NCBI GenBank assembly: GCA_009845505.1
Contig: VXZL01000627.1
Coordinates: 1 to 9,065 of the forward strand
Source: Candidatus Poribacteria bacterium
GTDB taxonomy: Bacteria > Poribacteria > WGA-4E > WGA-3G
Direction: 5' to 3'
DNA: 9,065 nt
Part shown: piece by piece, positions 4,565 to 9,065 of the stretch
Numbering within the stretch: position 1 is the first letter of the stretch
Layout: each line of letters opens with the position of its first letter
Translations under genes and position numbers: made by a program
The notes under the pieces: generated by a model
What the model was told of the DNA's origin: nothing
The model's input: only the letters and a program-made list of their open reading frames with translations
The model's database searches: none

Positions 4565-7312
4565 ATGTTTGATTTCCGAGCACCCCTTTTCTTAATTCTA
4601 CTCGCTGCAATCCCGTTACTAATTTTTCTGCAACGACGGGCACACCGCAGCACAGCGCAGTGGCGAAAAAGCGCGATCTTCTTCCTCAGAGGTACCGCGC
4701 TTTTATGCGCTATCTTCGCCTTAGCCGATCTGCACCGAACCCATAAAGAACAACGTCTCGCAGTCGTTTTCCTGATTGATACCTCCGAAAGCATCCCATC
4801 TATACAACACGAAAAGGCACTCAAAAAGATAAACGCCGCTGTCGCGAGTTTAAAACCTACTGACCGGTTCGGTATTATCAACTTCGCGAGGGAGACCGCT
4901 ATCCTACGAGAAATCCGTTCTAAACAAGACCTACCCGTTGCAGATGCGTCTGTAGCGTCAGTGGAAACACTCGCGGAACAGACGTTCCAGCGAGACGGCA
5001 CGGATATCCTCACAGCACTCAAACGCGCAATTGCCCTCTTGCCAGACAATTATCATCGACGGATCGTACTGTTCAGCGACGGCATACATAACGCTGGCGG
5101 GACACCCATCAAAGACTACCTACCGCTGCTCTCTGCAAGCGATGTTGAAATATTAACAATCCCACTCGAAACTATCAAGGATGCCGTTCAAGTGGTGCAG
5201 CTGCAACTCCCCGCTGAAGTCCACAAAGGACAACATTTTGGAATCGACGTAGTGATTGAAACCGACGGGAGTATCCCAAACCTGAACGCCACCCTCTATC
5301 GCGAAGACACCCCGATTGACGAATTTGAATGGACATTACCGAGCGGCAGATATGTACGCTCTTTACTGACAGAACAGATTTCGGAAGAAGGAAGTCATAC
5401 GTACCGACTGAAGTTGAACGTAACCGATGAAATTCCAGAAAACAATCAGGCGGATGCCGTTGTGCAAATTCAGGACAAACCCCAGGTTACCGTATACACA
5501 GAAGGTAATTTGTCAAACACTACGCCCCTTAAAACCGTTCTTGAGGAAAATGGCTTCAGTGTGGAGGTAATGTTCGCAACGGAGATGCCGACAGAACTTG
5601 TAGCACTCCAACGCAGCGATGTTCTGATACTGAACAACGTCCCTGCAGATGCGCTTTCGGTGGAACAACAACAACACATCGAAAATTACGTCCGCGACCT
5701 CGGACACGGATTGGTTGTTATCGGTGGAAGGCGTGCCTATGGACCTGGAGGCTATACCGATACGGCGTTGGAACGGACACTCCCGATAGAGATGACCCCA
5801 CGTGAACGCAAGGACGCTGTCGCTATTGTCTTTGTGCTGGATACATCGGGGAGTATGGCGAACTACGTCGGGGCGCGACAGAAAATCCAACTCGCCATTG
5901 AAGGGGTCCGTACCGGTATCCGTAACCTCGACGAAGAAGATATGGCTGGCATCCTCGGTTTCAATACCGATGTTCATCGCATTTCTGACCTCATTTCCGA
6001 CCAGAATGCGCTGATCTCTGCCGTGAGCAAACTACGTCCAACGGGTGGCACTACGAAGATAAAAGATGCCACTGAGAAGGCGTACGAAATGCTCAAAGCA
6101 AACGAGGCAAAACGGAAGCATATCGTCCTCTTATCCGACGGTAAATCCGATGGTGCGGAATCTGCTTTTCTTGAACTCGCAACACAGATCGCTGAGGCAC
6201 GCATCAGTCTCACGACGATTGCGATAGGCGATGCCAACAGACAACTCCTTACGAAAGTCGCAGAAATAGGCGGTGGACATCCTGTTTTTGTTGAAAATAT
6301 CCAGCAGCTGCCGGAGGTCTTGACAGAAGCCGTCCGAGAGACCCGGCGTTACATCGTTCAAGAACCCTTTCAACCTGTTATTGCTGTTCCAGAAGAACCG
6401 ATTGTTGCAGGCATCGACACACCTCCGGAACTTCTGGGTTACGTTTCAACAACAGAAAAGGGAGCCTCCCAAGTTTTCATCCGCTCACACAAAGACGAAC
6501 CGATCCTTGCAGGTTGGAATTTCGGATTGGGGAAATCGGTTGCGTGGACATCAGACGCTCAACCCGTATGGGCGAAAGCGTGGATTTCGTGGGAAAACTT
6601 TGGGAAGTTTTGGGGACAGACTATCAACTGGGTACTTCCAGCAACAGATACGGATGCTGATTTCGATCTCTCGGTATCACTTCGGCACGGTGTGGCGCAA
6701 GCCAATATTGATACACGCACAGCGTCGCAAGCATCGTATAAACTTCACGTTGTAGGCCCGGATGGTACAAGCGAATCGGTTGAAATGCAACAGGGAACAC
6801 CGACGCGTTACAGCGGCACATTTCAGATGCCCAACAGTGGTGCCTATATTGTTACTGCTCAGCGTGAAGGCGATGAAAACAGGCGCACCGAAGTTTTGTC
6901 GCTCTCTTACCCAGCAGAATACGCCGAATTTGAGGTCGATACGGTTCTGCTAAAGATGCTTGCTGCTGGCACGACTGGTATTTATGAACCGACACCGACT
7001 CAGATAACGAAACCGGCAGGCATACCCGTTGAGAAGAAGGTCTCACTGGCACGAGTGTTGTTAGTCGCTGCGGTTCTCTTGTTTGTATTAGAGATGATTC
7101 TTCGGCGTTTCAGCATAACAAATAGACATTTGACTGCGTTTTTTGAGCAATTGCGCGGAAAACTTATTGACGAATCGATCAGTCCCCAAACAATAGGTAC
7201 ACCTGTGAGCGTTGCACCTTCGGACCAACGCGTCCCAGCAGACACAATACCTCCACAACCTGCAGAAGCAACGATGACCCGATTATTAGCCGCCAAAAAA
7301 CGTGCACGTTAG
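4565..7312 (+). CDS. Membrane-anchored double VWA / glutamine-amidotransferase-like protein
   Basis: This 915-residue envelope protein is probably anchored in the inner membrane, with most of its mass outside the cytoplasm. Two N-terminal membrane segments (about 7-22 and 36-56) resemble BatA-type proteins. VWA domain 1 (about 64-205) has an intact MIDAS: DTSES at 72-76, T146 and D172. A beta-rich linker follows (210-305). A class-I glutamine-amidotransferase-like segment (306-412) contains VVIGGRRAYGPGGY but no nucleophilic Cys, so it is probably non-catalytic. VWA domain 2 (418-590) has DTSGS at 426-430, T496/T497 and D525. The segment 615-692 (LAGWNFGLGKSVAWTSDA, W669-W689) completes the GATase-like fold. 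A beta domain (700-785), a third membrane helix (828-846) and a basic cytoplasmic tail end the protein. No Shine-Dalgarno precedes the ATG; an in-frame TGA at 4550-4552 rules out a longer start. Role: likely metal-dependent protein binding; partner unknown. Confidence 0.88.
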   Translation: MFDFRAPLFLILLAAIPLLIFLQRRAHRSTAQWRKSAIFFLRGTALLCAIFALADLHRTHKEQRLAVVFLIDTSESIPSIQHEKALKKINAAVASLKPTDRFGIINFARETAILREIRSKQDLPVADASVASVETLAEQTFQRDGTDILTALKRAIALLPDNYHRRIVLFSDGIHNAGGTPIKDYLPLLSASDVEILTIPLETIKDAVQVVQLQLPAEVHKGQHFGIDVVIETDGSIPNLNATLYREDTPIDEFEWTLPSGRYVRSLLTEQISEEGSHTYRLKLNVTDEIPENNQADAVVQIQDKPQVTVYTEGNLSNTTPLKTVLEENGFSVEVMFATEMPTELVALQRSDVLILNNVPADALSVEQQQHIENYVRDLGHGLVVIGGRRAYGPGGYTDTALERTLPIEMTPRERKDAVAIVFVLDTSGSMANYVGARQKIQLAIEGVRTGIRNLDEEDMAGILGFNTDVHRISDLISDQNALISAVSKLRPTGGTTKIKDATEKAYEMLKANEAKRKHIVLLSDGKSDGAESAFLELATQIAEARISLTTIAIGDANRQLLTKVAEIGGGHPVFVENIQQLPEVLTEAVRETRRYIVQEPFQPVIAVPEEPIVAGIDTPPELLGYVSTTEKGASQVFIRSHKDEPILAGWNFGLGKSVAWTSDAQPVWAKAWISWENFGKFWGQTINWVLPATDTDADFDLSVSLRHGVAQANIDTRTASQASYKLHVVGPDGTSESVEMQQGTPTRYSGTFQMPNSGAYIVTAQREGDENRRTEVLSLSYPAEYAEFEVDTVLLKMLAAGTTGIYEPTPTQITKPAGIPVEKKVSLARVLLVAAVLLFVLEMILRRFSITNRHLTAFFEQLRGKLIDESISPQTIGTPVSVAPSDQRVPADTIPPQPAEATMTRLLAAKKRAR

Positions 7313-7313
7313 A

Positions 7314-8777
7314 CTATACAAGCGGACGCTGGCGAATTTCGTGCCAAGGACCGGTAATCGCCAGTGTAATCCCGTGACTCTGTATGTTCACAAAGAGCGT
7401 CGTGCCGTCAGGCGAGAACGTCGCACCCGCAAGTTCAGACATATTGCCCGAATTCCGAGCAAACTTATAAAGATGCCCTTCAGGCGTTACACCAACCAAG
7501 AACTCTTCTTCGGGACCGTCTTCACAGATAATAAGATCTCCCCACGGCGCGACTGTCAGGTTATCGGCGTTTTCCATGAGATTCCTGTCGTTTGGCTCAA
7601 TGAAGAGTTGAAGCGTTCCCGGTTCTTGCTCCTCACGATTCGTCCCTTCATAAGGACTCGGTATATACTTCCAGATCTGGCCCTTGTACGCAATACCACC
7701 ATTCGTGCAAGCGATATAAAATTCTCCCGTTTCGGATCCACTCCCATACCATATCCCTTCACCGCGTGCAAACTTTGCCGCCCCTTTATCTTCGTTTCCC
7801 TGTATGCGGAGATCATCATCGGGGGATTCTATATTCTCAACATCCACCCATTCGACTGCGAGTGTCTCTCCAACTGAAACTGGATTATACATCCATCGAA
7901 AAACCTTCTGCATCCGGCTCTGCCAGTTCCGAGTATCCGCACCCTTGAGGTCGCGGATTTTTAGTGCTTGAAGTTTACCACCTGCAGCGAGTTCACCCGG
8001 TGTGTCCGGAATAAACCGATAAATTAAACTATCGCCTCTGTCTTCGGTTTGATAGACAATCCCCGTCTTAGGATCAACGGCAACGGCTTCATGATTGAAA
8101 CGTCCCATCGCTTTCAAGGGGATGGGGTCAGTCAATCCTATCTCAGCAGTGACCGGGACCTCAAAGTTATATCCGTGATCTACTTCATAAGTCGTTTCTG
8201 GATCCGCCTTTTGCATAGTCTCTTCACAGGTAATCCATGTATTCCAAGGTGTGAGACCGCCAGCGCAATTTCGGATTGTTCCTACCAGACTCAAGAAATG
8301 CTTCTCCAATGTCTGCGTTTTCGTGTCATAGACGAGCGTTGTCGTGCCACCGAGGCATGGCAGTTCACCTGATCCAGCGTCATAGAATTTACCAACGGCA
8401 GCGCGTTCAATTTTCTCGTTATTCCATCCAAACGCGCCAACTGATTTGCTAGTCGCCTGCAATTCGTGATTGCGAATGAGAATAGTTTTGCCGTTGGGAC
8501 CTGGGTAAGCCGCCATGCCGTCGTGGGCACCGGGCACCCAAAGCCCATCATCCATCAGTTCGCCTGTTCTCGAAAAGGCGTGAGCGGTAAACCCTTCTGG
8601 AAGATCAAGGAGGCGATTTGGACTCGGCTTGAATTCAAAGGGTGGCGGAGGTCCGAAGCCTGGCACCTTTTGAATCAGTGTCCGGCTACACCCCAAAAAT
8701 CCGAGACTGACCGCTGCAGAGGCGGTCGCAAGTGTACCCAAGCGTAGAAACTGTCGTCGAGATAGCCTATTCTTCAT
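7314..8777 (-). CDS. PhoX/DUF839-family phosphatase, Tat-exported putative lipoprotein
   Basis: This 487-residue protein belongs to the PhoX (DUF839) family, calcium- and iron-dependent phosphomonoesterases that release phosphate from organic phosphates outside the cytoplasm. The N-terminus is a twin-arginine signal, SRRQFLRLG (6-14), followed by a hydrophobic stretch and FLGC with C30 as a candidate lipidation site. Family motifs are IRNHE (101-105), NCAGGLTPWNTWITCEE (170-186, two cysteines), GRFNHEAVAVD (225-235), TEDRGD (244-249), CTNGGIAYKGQIW (357-369), NLTVAPWGDLIICEDG (406-421) and LFVNIQ (461-466). It is shorter than the long PhoX proteins of pseudomonads, so substrate and ortholog status are open. 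Start is fixed by GAGGAG at 8784-8789, six bases upstream. A sigma70-like promoter with an overlapping perfect palindrome lies upstream; I see no PhoB-type box. Its stop is one base from that of the convergent VWA gene. Confidence 0.9.
   Translation of the reverse strand: MKNRLSRRQFLRLGTLATASAAVSLGFLGCSRTLIQKVPGFGPPPPFEFKPSPNRLLDLPEGFTAHAFSRTGELMDDGLWVPGAHDGMAAYPGPNGKTILIRNHELQATSKSVGAFGWNNEKIERAAVGKFYDAGSGELPCLGGTTTLVYDTKTQTLEKHFLSLVGTIRNCAGGLTPWNTWITCEETMQKADPETTYEVDHGYNFEVPVTAEIGLTDPIPLKAMGRFNHEAVAVDPKTGIVYQTEDRGDSLIYRFIPDTPGELAAGGKLQALKIRDLKGADTRNWQSRMQKVFRWMYNPVSVGETLAVEWVDVENIESPDDDLRIQGNEDKGAAKFARGEGIWYGSGSETGEFYIACTNGGIAYKGQIWKYIPSPYEGTNREEQEPGTLQLFIEPNDRNLMENADNLTVAPWGDLIICEDGPEEEFLVGVTPEGHLYKFARNSGNMSELAGATFSPDGTTLFVNIQSHGITLAITGPWHEIRQRPLV
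7326..7367. other. Stem-loop at the convergent gene junction
   Basis: ACGCTGGCGA (7326-7335) and TCGCCAGTGT (7358-7367) pair over ten positions with one G.U wobble and a 22-base loop. It begins 14 bases past the VWA stop, inside the 3' coding end of the PhoX-family gene. No T-run follows on either strand. It could end or protect the VWA transcript, but it is also coding sequence. Confidence 0.3.
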
Positions 8778-8847
8778 AAATTTCTCCTCATCAAGGCACT
8801 AAAGAGATACCAAAAGCTCCCGTATTTAGATGCAACATTTTTTATCT

Positions 8848-8864
8848 GTAAAGTATAACTTTAC
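8848..8864. promoter_or_regulatory. Perfect 17-bp palindrome, candidate operator of the PhoX-family gene
   Basis: GTAAAGTATAACTTTAC has perfect 7-bp arms around ATA. It lies one base downstream of the predicted -10 and covers the predicted transcription start, a position typical of repressor operators. It does not resemble the direct-repeat PhoB box. Confidence 0.45.
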
Positions 8865-8865
8865 T

Positions 8866-8894
8866 ATTTTACAATATTTTTAAAATTTTTTCAA
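8866..8894 (-). promoter_or_regulatory. Sigma70-like promoter of the PhoX-family gene
   Basis: On the reverse strand TTGAAA (8889-8894) and TAAAAT (8866-8871) are separated by exactly 17 bases within a very AT-rich stretch. Predicted start is near 8859, giving an 81-base leader to the ATG at 8777. Confidence 0.55.
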
Positions 8895-9065
8895 AAGTTT
8901 GTGACATGTTGCCGGACAATAGCCGCTTCTGGTTCAAACTCCCACAATTACGTTGTTACCAAACAAAACTGAGAAACCTTAGCAAGGGTGAAAGCAAATA
9001 CTCAGGTTAGGACAAATCCTTCGTCTTGCATCATCCTTAAAAAAATGCTTGACACGCTTTAATAT

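Larger units (their letters stand above)
8778..9065. other. Non-coding right flank with truncated promoter
   Basis: The 288 bases right of the PhoX-family start hold its leader, promoter and palindrome (to 8894), then no gene I can support on either strand. A consensus -35 hexamer TTGACA occurs at 9049-9054 on the plus strand, 11 bases from the edge. Its -10 would lie outside, so a rightward gene may begin beyond the window. Confidence 0.5.

Noticed and set aside
5513..5977. 154-codon reverse-strand ORF inside the VWA gene
   Set aside because: It lies wholly within a strongly supported gene with clear domain motifs on the other strand, so it is a shadow.
7295..7310. Intrinsic terminator for the PhoX-family transcript (palindrome AACGTGCACGTT plus T-run)
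   Set aside because: With a four-base loop the stem is only four base pairs, too weak for a convincing terminator, and it is coding sequence of the VWA gene.
7302..7877. 191-codon plus-strand ORF opposite the PhoX-family gene
   Set aside because: The reverse frame has conserved PhoX motifs throughout this interval; the plus frame has no recognisable domain and overlaps it completely.
8847..8865. TyrR-type box at the PhoX-family palindrome
   Set aside because: TyrR sites are TGTAAA-N6-TTTACA; here the spacing is seven and the final A is missing.
8830..8883. 17-codon ORF on the plus strand right of the PhoX-family gene
   Set aside because: It lies in the AT-rich promoter region, has no RBS and consists mostly of the palindrome and promoter bases.

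Overview
The window is 9,065 bases of bacterial DNA with moderate GC, long intergenic stretches and many dispersed repeats. It holds six well-supported or plausible complete protein genes, one 5'-partial gene at the left edge, and two small ORF candidates. The mix of a PhoX-type Tat phosphatase, a long two-VWA membrane protein and short hairpin repeats with GGTGCGGTT/AACCGCAC arms reminds me of Candidatus Poribacteria (sponge or marine uncultivated bacteria). That assignment rests on recollection and inference. The sequence itself shows only a bacterium with Shine-Dalgarno starts, sigma70-like promoters and a Tat system.

Layout. Positions 1-1431 hold a leftward block: a gene with a weak receiver-like fold (832-1431), a CYTH-domain enzyme (233-760) and the start of a third gene (1-188, running off the edge). 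A divergent promoter region (about 1480-1560) with an FNR-like palindrome separates this block from a rightward pair. The pair is a nicotinamidase/isochorismatase-family hydrolase (1641-2678) and a nucleoside:H+ symporter-type MFS permease (2769-4094), with a 15-codon leader ORF between them. Positions 4095-4564 are a roughly 470-base repeat cluster. It contains a strong hairpin, a 16-bp tandem duplication, a MITE-like element with 13-bp terminal inverted repeats around a palindrome, and a CTGCTGAC-type repeat that runs to the next start codon. A 915-residue membrane-anchored protein with two MIDAS-bearing VWA domains and glutamine-amidotransferase-like segments follows (4565-7312). It converges, with one base between the stop codons, on a leftward Tat-exported PhoX/DUF839 phosphatase (7314-8777). 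The phosphatase has a clear promoter and a perfect 17-bp palindrome at its predicted transcription start. The right edge is non-coding and ends in a consensus -35 hexamer.

How the genes may work together. The hydrolase/permease pair suggests uptake and salvage of nucleosides or nicotinamide-type compounds toward NAD. The leftward block pairs a triphosphate-binding CYTH enzyme with a possible degenerate signalling domain. The VWA protein and the phosphatase act in the cell envelope but are transcribed convergently, so no joint function is implied. I see no CRISPR array, tRNA, rRNA, transposase or phage gene. The most unusual content is the family of short repeats placed at gene boundaries, including one that supplies bases of a stop codon and two related inverted copies just upstream of start codons.
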